Part shown: in pieces, positions 1 to 13,042 of the stretch
How positions within the stretch are numbered: position 1 is the stretch's first letter
How the letters are laid out: each line of letters starts with the position of its first letter
Origin: Monoplex corrugatus
Lineage: Eukaryota > Mollusca > Gastropoda > Littorinimorpha > Ranellidae
Assembly: GCA_030674185.1 (NCBI GenBank)
Contig: CM060307.1
Location: 47,265,681 to 47,329,680, forward strand
Reading direction: 5' to 3'
Length of the DNA: 64,000 bases
The notes under the pieces: generated by a model
Database searches by the model: none
The model's input: the letters and a program-made list of their open reading frames with translations, nothing else
What the model was told of the DNA's origin: nothing
Made by a program: the position numbers and the translations under genes

Positions 1-20
1 AGAGGGAGTCAAAGGGTTAA
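1..20. repeat. Right end of a TTAA fold-back element
   Basis: The window opens inside a short terminal segment ending GTCAAAGGGTTAA. The same end closes the more complete fold-back elements near 15.3, 37.2 and 37.7 kb, so this is probably the right tip of another family member cut by the window edge. Confidence 0.55.
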
Positions 21-1079
21 ATGCTTTCTGAAAGGAAATGAAGCTCAACCCAGAGCACTTCACTTTTTAAATTAAAATTTGACAAGGATGGACAGAGCTC
101 AGTCAAAGCGCAGTGACTCCACTTATAACTGATCTTTAAGTACAAAATAGGCCTACTGTCTCAATTCGTCCTCTCTGGCGTATCAGTTTCTCAATCTAAT
201 GCCTGGTTGCTACACATTGTCTTTTCAAATCATCAATTCATTATGTTTGTTTTTGTTTATTTCTAGTCTACTTGATTGTAGTTGTTGTTTTTAAAAGACG
301 GTTCTATTTCTTCTCTGTCGTTGTTGTTCTTTTGTTTGTATTAGTTAATTTTGTTGTGACAGTACAGATCAAATACAGAAGTTAATCTCAGCAGAACACA
401 AACACTGTACACGTACACTATTACTAGGGTTTTTGGTTTTCCGAGATCATCTGAATGTATGCAGGAAACACTTCCAAAAGTTAGATTATGCTGCGTTGGG
501 ATGTAAAAACTGAGACACTGACACAAACTACTTTGACCACCTCTGATCTTTACTACAGAGGGGAAAAGACTCTTCAAGAAAGCTATACAAATTCATGGGA
601 AAATAATATTGAATGAATCCAATTTTACAGCAAAAAATAACAAAAACAAATCCCTGACTATTTTCATGCTCGATTCTCTTAACACATACAATCAAAATCA
701 TAGCACTCTTTGAAGAAAATAGGTATGGTTGTGTGGGTTTGTAGCAGTTCAAAATCCTAACACTCTTTGAAGAAAACAAGTATGGTTGTGTGGGATTGTA
801 GTGGTGTGAGACAGCATGCCTAGGGTGTAGCACAGACAGAGTGAAGAAGGGGATACTTTTCGTGTGATGTGGTGCCTACAGATGTTCATTTGTGGATGTG
901 CATGATTATGCATATACATATGCGCGCACATATACTAAGGATTTAGCAAGCTGTTTTATGCTTATTGGAAAAAAAACTCAGTTTGAATAGCAGTATCAAA
1001 TACGTCAGGCACACACGGAAGGTATGATTGCAACTCTATAATACGTCATGGACTCTACTGGCAATTCAAACACAAACAA
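21..1079. other. Non-coding AT-rich stretch with a two-copy 57-bp repeat
   Basis: No supportable gene. Positions 694-750 and 751-804 are two diverged copies of one segment containing CACTCTTTGAAGAAAA and TATGGTTGTGTGGG. The rest is AT-rich. If the exon array is one gene, this lies 3' of its most distal terminal exon. No AATAAA is visible just downstream of that exon on the minus strand. Confidence 0.6.
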
Positions 1080-1276
1080 TCAGTTTTGCTGAGATCTTTG
1101 TCTTTCAAGTAATTCAATCTTTCTCCTCATTCTGCACTGTCTCATTCTCTCCTTGCACTGTTGTTTAAAAATGGCGTAGCGAACAGGATCTTCTTTTAAC
1201 TTGCGAAACCACTTCCTCTGGTACTCAGACTGTTTGTTGCCACACTCCCCTTTGTGCAGAACTGATGTCATCAACC
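1080..1276 (-). CDS. Alternative terminal exon 1, basic DPVRY motif
   Basis: Terminal-type exon, first in window order and most distal in transcription order. The acceptor reads GTGTCTTGCAG, then GG completes a codon begun upstream (phase 1), followed by 64 codons and a stop. The core WFRKLKEDPVRYAIFK is followed by a strongly basic helix-like tail (CKERMRQCRMRRKIELLERQ). The segment before the core contains two cysteines, and the tail has two more, which most siblings lack. Family match is by eye to the other 18 exons. I know no named domain with confidence. Exon 2 lies more than 11 kb away across three tandem arrays, so this exon is isolated. A separate small gene is possible, but no ATG with a convincing context precedes the motif. 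Confidence 0.7.
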
Positions 1277-1790
1277 CTGCAAGACACAACGCACACCATC
1301 GTCATTACGGTCTCTCCATATCTGTGCTAAAACATACAGCCAAGAGCTAGCTCTCTGTTTGTGCCTAAAACATACAGTCAAATACTGCAAGTTAGTAAAA
1401 ATCTTAACAGAATGCTGAAATTTTTTAATTTCAAATGTACAGCCAAAAGTTCAAAGTTTGCGCACATACAAACAGATGCCAGCTCTAAGGGTTTAACGAT
1501 TGTGTGGTCATTCACCATAAAAGAATATTCGAATTTTCAAAGTGCAACATAACACGCCTAAGGAAAGAAGGTATAATATCTAACACAGAAAACAAGCATG
1601 TCACGACTGGGCCATCAATGAAAATGGAATGCTACTGAAGAAGACGTCAGTACACAGTTTCAATTTCAGTTTCTCAAAATGGCATCTCTGCAATCTGAAC
1701 AAATTATATATGCACTGATGCCACATTGTACTCCCCAAGCTGTAACAGAATACACTGAATGCCTCATCTGTCTTGGAAAAACTCCACTCC
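1277..1790. other. Intron-like sequence, no gene
   Basis: Nothing recognisable. It holds the pyrimidine-rich approach to exon 1 and the flank of the 28-bp minisatellite. Short open frames here lack start context and similarity to anything nearby. Confidence 0.5.
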
Positions 1791-2790
1791 CTCACCAGCT
1801 TAGAAAAAAATTCGTCCTTCAGCTGTCCAGGAAAATGCTCCAACCTTCAGCAGTCCAGGAAAATGCTCTGTCCTTCAGCTGTCCAGGAAAATGCTCCAAC
1901 CTTCAGCAGTCCAGGAAAATGCTCCAACCTTCAGCAGTCCAGGAAAATGCTCCAACCTTCCACTGTCCAGGAAAATGCTCTGTCCTTCAGCTGTCCAGGA
2001 AAATGCTCCGTTCTTCAGCTGTCCAGGAAAATGCTCCGTCCTTCAGCTGTCCAGGAAAATGCTCCGTCCTTCAGCTGTCCAGGAAAATGCTCCATCCTTC
2101 AGCTGTCCAGGAAAACGCTCCATCCTTCAGCTGTCTTCAAGAAACTCCATCCTATAGTTGTCAAGAAATTCCATCCCACAGCTGTCTACAGCTGTCTTCA
2201 AGAAATTCCATCCCACAGCTGTCTTCAGGAAATTCCATCCCACAGCTGTATTCAGGAAATTCCATCCCACAGCTGACTAAGAAACCTCTATCTAGGACAA
2301 ATATCTCCTTTCAGCTGTCTAGGAGAAACTCTCTTTCAGCTGTCCACGGAAAACTCCATCTGTCCAGGAAAAACTCTGTCTGGGGAAATATTCCATTCTT
2401 CAGCTGTTCAGGGGAAACTCCATATGTCCCAGGGAACATCCATTATTTCAGGGAAAGTTCCGTCTGTCCAGGAAAAACTCCATCCTTCAGCTGTTCAGGG
2501 AAAACTCCACTCTTCAGTTGTCCAGGAAAAAAAATGTTCTTCAGCAGTCTTAAATATCCACCTCTCAGCTGTCTTTTAAAAACTCCACTTTCAGCAGTCT
2601 AGGAAAAACTACACTCCTCAGCTGTCTGGGAAAAACTCCATCCTCAGCTGTCTTTATTAAAACTCCAACCTTCAGCTGTCTATTAAAAACTCCATCATTC
2701 AGCTGTCTATTAAAAATTCCTATCCTCAGTTGTCTATTAAAAACTCCAACCCTCAGCTGTCTATTAAAAAAAATCCACTCCACAAATGTC
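1791..2790. repeat. 28-bp minisatellite, decaying to the right
   Basis: From about 1818 to 2130 a 28-bp unit containing CTTCAGCTGTCCAGGAAAA repeats nearly perfectly about 11 times. From 2130 to 2790 it decays into shorter and longer variants that keep CAGCTGTC and AAAACTCCA. Because 28 is not a multiple of three, the same unit is read in all frames in turn, giving open frames of several hundred bases with peptides such as PSAVQENA. These are artefacts of the repeat, not a gene. Confidence 0.9.
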
Positions 2791-2951
2791 CAGGAAAAAA
2801 ACCCAAAAACTTCAACCCCTCCGTTCTCTATGAACATGCCTGGGGCAAATACAGTCTCAACACGAGTCTCAACACGAGTCATGAATTGAAGATAATCAAA
2901 CTTGGGTAAATTAAACCGGTTTCTTTCATAATAAATCCCCACAAGTCAAAG

Positions 2952-5900
2952 AGTAATGAAAAGATTGCAGTATGGTTTGACCCTTTCGGTAAAAAGTAAT
3001 GAAAAGATTGCAGTATGCTTTGACCCTTTTGGTGTTTGTCTGCAACAGATTGCAGTTCGCTTTGACCATTTTGGTGTTTGTCTGCAACAGATTGCAGTTC
3101 GCTTTGACCATTTTGGTGTTTGTCTGCAACAGATTGCAGTATGCTTTGACCATTTTGGTATTTGTCTGCAACAGATTGCAGTATGCTTCGACACTTTTGG
3201 TGTTTGTCTGCAACAGATTGCAGTATGGTTTGACACTTTTGGTGTTTGTCTGCAACAGATTGCAGTTCGCTTTGACCATTTTGGTGTTTGTCTGCAACAG
3301 ATTGCAGTTCGCTTTGACCATTTTGGTGTTTGTCTGCAACAGATTGCAGTTCGCTTTGACCATTTTGGTGTTTGTCTGCAACAGATTGCAGTATGCTTTG
3401 ACCATTTTGGTTTTGTCTGCAACAGATTGCAGTATGCTTCGACACTTTTGGTGTTTTGCAACAGATTGCAGTATGGTTGACACTTTTGGTGTTGTCTGCA
3501 ACAGATTGCAGTATGGTTTGACACTTTTGGTGTTTGTCTGCAACAGATTGCAGTATGGTTTGACACTTTGGTGTTGCAACAGATTGCAGTATGTTTGACA
3601 TTTTGGTTTGTTGCAACAGATTGCAGTATGGTTTTGACACTTTTGGTGTTTGTTTGCAACAGATTGCAGTATGCTTCGACACTTTTGGTATTTGCAACAG
3701 ATTGCAGTATGGTTTGACACTTTTGGTATTTGTTTGCAACAGATTGCAGTATGGTTGACACTTTTGGTGTTTGTTTGCAACAGATTGCAGTATGGTTTGA
3801 CCATTTTGGTGTTTGTTTGCAACAGATTGCAGTATGCTTTGACACTTTTGGTATTTTGTTTTGCAACAGATTGCAGTATGCTTTGACACTTTTGGTGTTT
3901 GTTTGCAACAGATTGCAGTATGGTTTGACCATTTTGGTGTTTGTTTGCAACAGATTGCAGTATGCTTTGACCATTTTGGTGTTTGCAACAGATTGCAGTA
4001 TGTTTGACACTTTTGGTGTTTGTTTGCAACAGATTGCAGTATGGTTTGACACTTTTGGTGTTTGTTTGCAACAGATTGCAGTATGCTTTGACCATTTTGG
4101 TGTTTGCAACAGATTGCAGTATGCTTTGACCATTTTGGTGTTTGTCTGCAACAGATTGCAGTATGCTTTGACCATTTTGGTGTTTGTTTGCAACAGATTG
4201 CAGTATGGTTTGACACTTTTGGTGTTTGTCTGCAACAGATTGCAGTATGGTTTGACCATTTTGGTGTTTGTCTGCAACAGATTGCAGTATGCTTTGACAC
4301 TTTTGGTGTTTGTTTGCAACAGATTGCAGTATGGTTTGACACTTTTGGTGTTTGTCTGCAACAGATTGCAGTATGGTTGACACTTTTGGTGTTTGCTTGC
4401 AACAGATTGCAGTATGCTTCGACACTTTTGGTGTTTGTCTGCAACAGATTGCAGTATGGTTTGACACTTTTGGTATTTGTCTGCAACAGATTGCAGTATG
4501 CTTCGACACTTTTGGTGTTTGTTTGCAACAGATTGCAGTATGCTTCGACCCTTTTGGTGTTTGTTTGCAACAGATTGCAGTATGGTTTGACACTTTTGGT
4601 GTTTGCAACAGATTGCAGTATGGTTTGACACTTTTGGTGTTTGCAACAGATTGCAGTATGCTTCGACCATTTTGGTGTTTGTTTGCAACAGATTGCAGTA
4701 TGGTTTGACACTTTTGGTGTTTGTTTGCAACAGATTGCAGTATGCTTCGACACTTTTGGTATTTGCAACAGATTGCAGTATGGTTTGACACTTTTGGTAT
4801 TTGTTTGCAACAGATTGCAGTATGGTTTGACCATTTTGGTGTTGTTTGCAACAGATTGCAGTATGCTTTGACCATTTTGGTTTTGTTTGCAACAGATTGC
4901 AGTATGCTTTGACACTTTTGGTATTTGTTTGCAACAGATTGCAGTATGCTTTGACCATTTTGGGTGTTTGTTTGCAACAGATTGCAGTATGGTTTGACCA
5001 TTTTGGTGTTTGTTTGCAACAGATTGCAGTATGGTTTGACACTTTTGGTGTTTGTTTGCAACAGATTGCAGTATGGTTTGACACTTTTGGTGTTTGTTTG
5101 CAACAGATTGCAGTATGGTTTGACACTTTTGGTGTTTGTTTGCAACAGATTGCAGTATGCTTCGACACTTTTGGTGTTTGTTTGCAACAGATTGCAGTAT
5201 GGTTTGACACTTTTGGTGTTTGCAAAGATTGCAGTATGGTTTGACACTTTTGGTGTTTGCAAAGATTGCAGTATGGTTTGACACTTTTGGTGTTTGCAAA
5301 GATTGCAGTATGGTTTGACACTTTTGGTGTTTGCAAAGATTGCAGTATGGTTTGACACTTTTGGTGTTTGCAAAGATTGCAGTATGGTTTGACACTTTTG
5401 GTGTTTGCAAAGATTGCAGTATGGTTTGACACTTTTGGTGTTTTGCAAAGATTGCAGTATGCTTCGACACTTTTGGTGTTTGCAAAAGATTGCAGTATGG
5501 TTTGACACTTTTGGTGTTTGCAAAGATTGCAGTATGGTTTGACCCTTTTGGTGTTTGTTTGCAAAGATTGCAGTATGGTTTGAACTTTTTGGTGTTGTGT
5601 TGCACAGATTGCAGTATGGCTGACCCTTTTGGTGTTTGCAAAGATTGCAGTATGGTTTGACCCTTTTGGTGTTTGTTTGCAAAGATTGCAGTATGGTTTG
5701 ACCCTTTTGGTGTTTGTTTGCAAAGATTGCAGTATGGTTTGACTCTTTTGGTGTTTGTTTGCAAAGATTACAGTATGGTTGACCCTTTTGGTGTTTGTTT
5801 GCAAAGATTGCAGTATGGTTGACCCTTTTGGTGTTTGTTTGCAAAAGATTGCAGTATGGTTGACATTTTTGGTGTTTGTTTGCAAAAGATTGCAGTATGG

Positions 5901-6008
5901 TTGACCCTTTTGGTGTTTGTTTGCAAAAGATTGCAGTATGCTTTGACACTTTTGGTGTTTGTTTGCAAAAGATTGCAGTATGCTTTGACACTTTTGGTGT
6001 TTGTTTGC
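2952..6008. repeat. Satellite A: 42-bp tandem array with 36-38-bp variants
   Basis: Roughly 70 copies of a unit containing GATTGCAGTATGGTTTGACA, then CTTTTGGTGTTTG and a variable TTTGCAACA linker. Full units are 42 bp; short units lose the TTTG or ACA segment and are about 37 bp. Short units are concentrated at 5220-5520. Left-end copies carry CAGTTCGCTTTGACC, middle copies CAGTATGGTTTGAC, and right-end copies AAAGATTGCAG. The minus strand reads open for over 1000 codons in three frames because unit length is mostly divisible by three and stop-free. No promoter or splice signal supports translation. Confidence 0.93.
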
Positions 6009-7493
6009 AAAGCACTTTAAACTAATAATCTCCATTACATAGATATGACAGTGGTTTGTTGCCTGCATATTTCACAAACCATTTCACTGAGAACAAGCAA
6101 CTGGAAGACTTGCAATCAAGCAGAGATAGTAAAATAGTACCATGAGAGGGAGAACTAACTGCCAAGATGGAGACAACTGCAATACAAATGTTGTGTAATC
6201 AATAATACCATTGTATACTGCAACATAAGAACAGACTCCCTTTGGATCTATTTTCTTTGACGAATTTACTGCATTTGCAGATTATTCGTTCTGATTTTTT
6301 TTCCCTATTTCAGTGATTTCTATCAAAGTTTGTCAGAATACAGATTTTGAATACAATTGTTTTTACACGTGGACAATTTCAGTTTCTGTGACAAAAACTA
6401 TCGAAACACACATGTCTTGAACACATTTAATGATATGAGGACAAAATGTCTTTTAACATGTTTAATGATGTAAGCACAATCACAACAATGAAAAATTCAA
6501 TACAACTAGAACGCTTCCGATTCAAAAACAAAACAAAATCAAAGAAGTTCTGGTTTTGCTACGTATGGACAAGTTTAAAAAGGGTTTCGGAATGAAAAAC
6601 AGCACATTCGAGGAGACCAGCTTGGGATCGTATATCATGACAAGTTGACGAGTTGTTCTAGAAAAAAAACAGTATGTGTTGCAATTGGTAAGTAAGCGAA
6701 CACTGTTCTGATTACCAAGGATATACAAGAAAGCAATACGTGCACCATCACTGGATGGACTGCCTTACACACGAGTACACTATCTGCTTACCAAAGGGTG
6801 CAGACCTGGTCACTTCCCATAGAAGCAAATGTTCTTGAAGTAAACTTTATTATCTCTCAATAAGAACTAGCGCAGTGGTCATCATTCACTTAAAAATACA
6901 TGATTAGCACACTAACACACACACACAGTACTCTCTCTCTCTCTCCCCCCTCGAGATTCCTCAAACATACTGTGAATTCCCGGCAAGAACAAAGTTAATC
7001 CAGCTTCTTCTGACCAAACAAAAAACAAAAACAAACAAAAAAACAACAAAATCAACACGTAATAATAAATTTAGCATTGTTTTTATACAAATCTTTGAAA
7101 TGGGTAAAAGATATTTCACAAATACCCATCTATTTATGAATTTCCTGGTTATCTTACTTGTATGTTGTTTCTGTGTGAAAGTTTGAAAGATCTGATGAGC
7201 TATACTTACAACATTTTGTCAAAATTCTGATGAACTTTGTATTTCACAGAATCACACCCCTTCATGAGGGTCAGTGGCCTAAATGAATAAATCATCTGAA
7301 GTCTGAAGTCTCTCTCTGTAAAATTGTGCATGTTTTCAGATGTATGTACAAGGCTTATGATTTTCTACCTGTAACTAACGATCTTCCCACTCAACATTGA
7401 ACACTTCGCTTCAAACAGTTTTACATTTCACGCTCAAGCCACCATACACAGACAAACGTAAAAGTCAGAAAAGATTCTAAGAAACTGCAACTT
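6009..7493. other. Unique AT-rich sequence between satellites
   Basis: No gene is seen. It contains a short CA/CT run near 6910-6950 and an A-rich AAACAAAA tract near 7020. There is no similarity to the exon family on either strand. Confidence 0.5.
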
Positions 7494-7590
7494 AATTCTC
7501 TGACTCCCGCACCCTGTTCACCAACTGCAAAAACTTGACCTTTTGATTCCTTCACCCTATCCACCAGATTCCTGCAGGAAAATCTCAATC
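7494..7590. repeat. Partial TTAA fold-back element
   Basis: Contains CTCTGACTCCCGCACCCTGT, then CCTTTTGATTCCTTCACC and CCTATCCACCAG with CTTCCTGCAGGA-like sequence. These match the left half and centre of the complete elements near 15.2 and 37.6 kb. The right half is not recognisable. Confidence 0.6.
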
Positions 7591-7826
7591 TACATGTACA
7601 GCAAAGTTTTACTCGACACTTCTTGTTAATACTATCAATACTGGCTTAAACTCTGACTGTTTCAAGTTAATTATACTTAATCACATGCTCAGCTTTTCTA
7701 CCGTTCATATGTAAGTTTAGAATGACAGGAGGAGACCATCCAAATTATATCAGCAGTTCTTTGATATATTTCTTTTGTTCAATCAGATTCACGTCAAGAT
7801 GATTTTCACTGCACCAAGATGTGAAC

Positions 7827-10800
7827 TTTACAACTTACTGAAAGAGTTGTCAGAGTTAGAAAAGACACCTTACAACTTACTATAAGAGTTGTCAGAGTTA
7901 GACAAGACGCCTTACAACTTACTATAGGAGTTGTCAGAGTTAGACAAGACGCCTTACAACTTACTATAGGAGTTGTCAGTTAGACAAGACACCTTACAAC
8001 TTACTATAGGAGTTGTCAGAGTTAGACAAGACGCCTTACAACTTACTATAGGAGTTGTCAGAGTTAGACAAGACACCTTACAACTTACTATAGGAGTGTC
8101 AGAGTTCGACAATACGCCTTTCAACTTACTATAGGAGTTGTCAGAGTTAGACAAGACACCTTACAACTTACTGAAAGAGTTCTGAGTTAGACTACACACT
8201 TTACAACTTACTATAGGAGTTGTCAGAGTTAGACAAGACACCTTACAATTTACTGAAAGAGTTGTCAGAGTTAGACAAGACGCTTTACAACTTACTATAG
8301 GAGTTGTCAGAGTTAGACAAGACGCCTTACAACTTACTATAGGAGTGTCAGAGTTCGACAATACGCCTTTCAACTTACTATAGGAGTTGTCAGAGTTAGA
8401 CAAGACACCTTACAACTTACTGAAAGAGTTCTGAGTTAGACTACACACTTTACAACTTACTATAGGAGTTGTCAGAGTTAGACAAGACGACTTACAACTT
8501 ACTGAAAGAGTTGTCAGAGTCAGACAACACGCCTTACAACTTACTGGAAGAGTTGTCAGAGTTAGACAAGACGCCTTACAACTTACTATAGGAGTTGTCA
8601 GAGTTAGACAAGACACCTTACAACTTACTATAGGAGTTGTCAGAGTTAGACAAGACGCCTTACAACTTACTATAGGAGTTGTCAGAGTTAGACAAGACGC
8701 CTTACAACTTACTGGAGTTGTCAGAGTTAGACAAGACACCTTACAACTTACTATAGAGTTGTCAGAGTTAGACAAGACCCTTACAACTTACTATAGGGTT
8801 GTCAGAGTTAGACAAGACACCTTACAACTTACTATAGGAGTTGTCAGAGTTAGAACAAGACGCCTTACAACTTACTAAGGAGTTGTCAGAGTTAGACAAG
8901 ACACCTTACAACTTTACTAAAGAGTTGTCAGAGTTAGACAAGACACCTTACAACTTACTATAGAGTTGTCAGAGTTAGACAAGACACCTTACACACTATA
9001 AGAGTTGTCAGAGTTAGACAAGACGCTTACAACTTACTATAGGAGTTGTCAGAGTCAGATACAACTACAAGAGTTGACTATACAACTTACAATTAGAGTT
9101 GTCAGAGTAGACAAGACACCTTACAACTTACTGAGAGTTGTCAGAGTAGACAAGACGCCTTACAACTTACTATAGGGTTGTCAGAGTTAGACAAGACACC
9201 TTACAACTTACTATAGGAGTTGTCAGAGTTAGACAAGACGCCTTACAACTTACTATAGGAGTTGTCAGAGTTAGACAAGACACCTTACAACTTACTATAA
9301 GGGAGTTGTCAGAGTTAGACAAGACACCTTACAATTACTAAAGAGTTGTCAGAGTTAGACAAGACGCCTTACAAACTTACTATAGGAGTTGTCAGAGTTA
9401 GACAAGAACCTTACAACTACTATAGGAGTTGTCAGAGTTAGACAAGACGCCTTACAACTTACTGAAGAGTTTGTCAGAGTCAGACAAGACGCCTTACAAC
9501 TTACTAAAGAGTTGTCAGAGTCAGACAAGACGCCTTACAAACTACTATAGGAGTTGTCAGAGTTAGACAAGACACCTTACAACTACTATAGGAGTTGTCA
9601 GAGTTAGACAAGACACCCTATAGACAATAACAGACTTAATTACTATAGGAGTTGTCAGAGTTAGACAAGACCCTTACAACTTACTATAGGAGTTGTCAGA
9701 GTTAGACAAGACGCCTTACAACTTACTATAGGAGTTGTCAGAGTTAGACAAGACACCTTACAACTTACTTACAACTATAGGAGTTGTCAGAGTTAGACAA
9801 GACACCTTACAACTTACTAAAGAGTTGTCAGAGTTAGACAAGACCCTTACAACTTACTATAGAGTTGTCAGAGTTAGACAAGACCCTTACAACTTACTAA
9901 GGAGTTGTCAGAGTTAGACAAGACGCCTTACAACTTACTATAGGAGTTGTCAGAGTTAGACAAGACCCTTACAACTTACTAAAGAGTTGTCAGAGTTAGA
10001 CAAGACACCTTACAACTTACTGAAAGAGTTGTCAGAGTTAACAAGACCCTTACAACTTACTATAGGAGTTGTCAGAGTTAGACAAGACGCCTTACAACTT
10101 ACTAAGAGTTGTCAGAGTAGACAAGACCCTTACAACTTACTATAGAGTTGTCAGAGTTAGCAAGACGCCTTACAACTTACTATAGGAGTTGTCAAAGTTA
10201 GACAAGACACCTTACAACTTACTATAGGAGTTGTCAGAGTTAGACAAGACACCTTACAACTTACTATAGGAGTTGTCAGAGTTAGACAAGACATCTTCCA
10301 ACTTACTATAGGAGTTGTCAGAGTTAGATAAGACGCCTTACAACTTACTATAGGAGTTGTCAAAGTTAGACAAGACACCTTACAACTTACTATAGGAGTT
10401 GTCAGAGTTAGACAAGACACCTTAAATTACTATACGAGTTGTCAGAGTTAGACAAGACACCTTACAACTTACTGATAAGAGTTGTCAGAGTTAGACAAGA
10501 CGCTTTACAACTAACTATAGGAGTTGTCAGTTAGACATGACGACTTACAACTTACTGAAAGAGTTGTCAGAGTCAGACAAGACGCCTTACAACTTACTGG
10601 AAGAGTTGACAGAGTCAGATAAGACGCCTTACAACTTACTATAGGAGTTGTCAGAGTTAGACAAGACGCCTTACAACTTACTATAGGAGTTGTCAGAGTT
10701 AGACAAGACACCTTACAACTTACTGAAAGAGTTGTCAGAGTTAGACAAGACACCTTACAAGTTACTAAAAGAGTTGTCAGAGTTAGACAAGACGCCTTTC

Positions 10801-12498
10801 AACTTACTATAGGTTGTTGTCAGTTAGACAAGACACCTTAACAACTTACTATAGGTGTTGTCGAGTAACAAGACACCTTAAAACTACTATAGGATTCTCA
10901 GAGTTAAACAAACGCTTTACAACTTACTATAGGAGTTGTCAGAGTTAGACATACACCGTACAACTTACTATAGGAGTTGTGAGAGTTAGACAAGACGCCT
11001 TACAACTTACTATAGGAGTTGTCAGAGTTAGACAAGACGCCTTACAACTTACTGAAAGAGTTGTTCAGTCAGGCAAGACGCCTTACAACTTACTATAGAG
11101 TTGTCAGAGTCAGACAAGACGCCTTACAACTTACTATAGTGTTGTCAGAGTTAGACAAGACACCTTACAACTTACTATAGGTCTTGTCAGAGTTAGTCAA
11201 GACACCTTACAACTTACTATAGAAGTTGTCACAGTTAGACAAGACGCCTTACAACTTACTATAGGAGTTGTCGAAGTTAGACAAGACACCTTACAACTTA
11301 CTATAGAGTTGTCAGAGTTAGACAAGACACCTTACAACTTACTATAGGAGTTGTCAGAGTTAGACAAGACGCCTTACAACTTACTGAAAGAGTTGTCAGA
11401 GTTAGACAAGACGCTTTCCAATTTACTATAGGAGTTGTCAGTTAGACAAGACGACTTACAACTTACTGAAAGTTGTCAGTGTCAGACAAGACGCCTTACA
11501 ACTTACTGGAAGAGTTGTCAGAGTCAGACAAGACGCCTTACAACTTACTATAGGTGTTGTCAGAGTTAGACAAGACACCTTACAACTTACTATAGGAGTT
11601 GTCAGAGTTAGAGAAGACGCCTTACAACTTACTATAAGGAGTTGTCAGAGTTAGACAAGACAGCTTACAACTTACTATAGGTGTTGTCAGAGTTAGACAA
11701 GACACCTTAAAACTTACTACAGGAGTTGTCAGAGTTAGACAAGACGCCTTACAACTTACTATAGGACTTGTCAGAGTTAGACAAGATGCCTTACAACTTA
11801 CTATAGGACTTGTCAGAGTTAGACAAGATGCCTTACAACTTACTATAGGACTTGTCAGAGTCAGACAAGATGCCTTACAACTTACTACAGGAGTTGTCAG
11901 AGTTAGACAAGATGCCTTACAACTTACTATAGGACTTGTCAGAGTTAGACAAGATGCCTTACAACTTACTATAGGACTTGTCAGAGTCAGACAAGACGCC
12001 TTACAACTTACTATAGGACTTGTCAGAGTTAGACAAGATGCCTTACAACTTACTATAGGAGTTGTCAGAGTTAGACAAGATGCCTTACAACTTACTGGTG
12101 GACTTGTCAGAGTTAGACAAGATGCCTTACAACTTATTATAGGAGTTGTCAGAGTTAGACAAGACACATTACAACTTACTATAGGTGTTGTCAGAGTTAG
12201 ACAAGACACATTACAACTTACTATAGGAGTTGTCAGTTAGACAAGACGCCTTACAAATTACTATAGGAGTTGTCAGAGTTAGACAAGACACCTTAAATCT
12301 TACTACAGGAGTTGTCAGAGTTAGACAAGACGCCTTACAACTTACTATAGGACTTGTCAGAGTTAGACAAGACGCCTTACAACTTACTATAGGACTTGTC
12401 AGAGTTAGACAAGACGCCTTACAACTTACTATAGGACTTGTCAGAGTTAGACAAGACGCCTTACAACTTACTGAAAGACTTGTCACGAGTTAGATAAG
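7827..12498. repeat. Satellite B: 42-bp tandem array, about 110 copies
   Basis: The unit contains GTTGTCAGAGTTAGACAAGA, then CGCCTTACAACTTACTATAGGA, 42 bp in all. Variants read CACC or TGCC for CGCC, CTGAAAG for CTATAGG, and GGACTTGTC for GGAGTTGTC. Copies at 8780-10150 and 10800-10930 are rich in 1-4-bp indels. Copies at 11600-12480 are homogeneous and keep frame. The sequence is unrelated to satellite A although the period is the same. Open frames inside (peptide SCLTLTTPIVSCKA) are repeat artefacts. Confidence 0.93.
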
Positions 12499-12836
12499 AC
12501 TGCAATCGCCGTGTCTCAGAATGTCTTTTTTTCTTACGGAAATCATATTCTTCTAGTGCTCACCATCTACAGGACATCCATAAATAAACTGATATGCACG
12601 GTGAAACATGTGATGTCATCCCATACATGAGCCTCTTGTACTCAAGCTAGGTGACCGTGTTTTGTGCCTGGTCCAAAAGATGTGTGTGTGTGTGAGTTTT
12701 TATGAAATCTTTCTGCCTTGTTTGTTACGAATCTTTACTGTTCCTTGTATATTTCCTGAAAGAAAATGTACGTTCTTCTTTCGCTTCTGACAAACAGACA
12801 TTCTGTTTTAGCTTGATTTGTTCATTCATTGTTCTT

Positions 12837-13042
12837 TCAGGATGTTCCTGACATTTGGGGAGGCCAACCACTCTGAGCAAGCTGCGATTTTAACTGTGCT
12901 CTTATTCGGAACCGTCGCTGTTTCTCTCTGTTAGCCTGTTTCCACTTGGCATATAGAACAGGGTCTGCCTTCACTTTGAGCCAGTAGCGATGATTGTACT
13001 CTCTGCGTTGTTCCTTTTCACGTTGTCTGGCTCTTGTTATAT
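12837..13042 (-). CDS. Alternative terminal exon 2, basic DPVLY motif
   Basis: The acceptor GTATCTTTCAG is followed by AT completing a codon (phase 1), then 67 codons and a stop. The lead is rich in R, Q and E (RARQREKEQRREYNHR). The core YWLKVKADPVLYAKWK leads into REKQRRFRIRAQLKSQ. The DPV-Y-A-x-x-K pattern is closest to exons 1 and 3, which also have DPV where later exons have DPE. It lies just right of satellite B, and the next exon is 9 kb upstream. An open frame continues past the acceptor towards 13130, but that extension has no sibling counterpart and is treated as intron. Confidence 0.78.

Noticed and set aside
1679..2602. A plus-strand frame of 307 codons rich in PSAVQENA and SFSCPGKC
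   Set aside because: It is the 28-bp minisatellite read in rotating frames.
2879..6068. Three overlapping minus-strand open frames of about 960-1040 codons
   Set aside because: They lie wholly in satellite A. The 42-bp unit is stop-free and divisible by three, so several frames stay open. Peptides are exact unit repeats (KPYCNLLQTNTKSV) with no promoter or splice logic.
7954..12493. Frames with repeated SCLTLTTPIVSCKA peptides
   Set aside because: Satellite B translated; frames break wherever units carry indels.
2952..12498. Possible CRISPR-like arrays
   Set aside because: Units are contiguous with no unique spacers, and the DNA is clearly eukaryotic.
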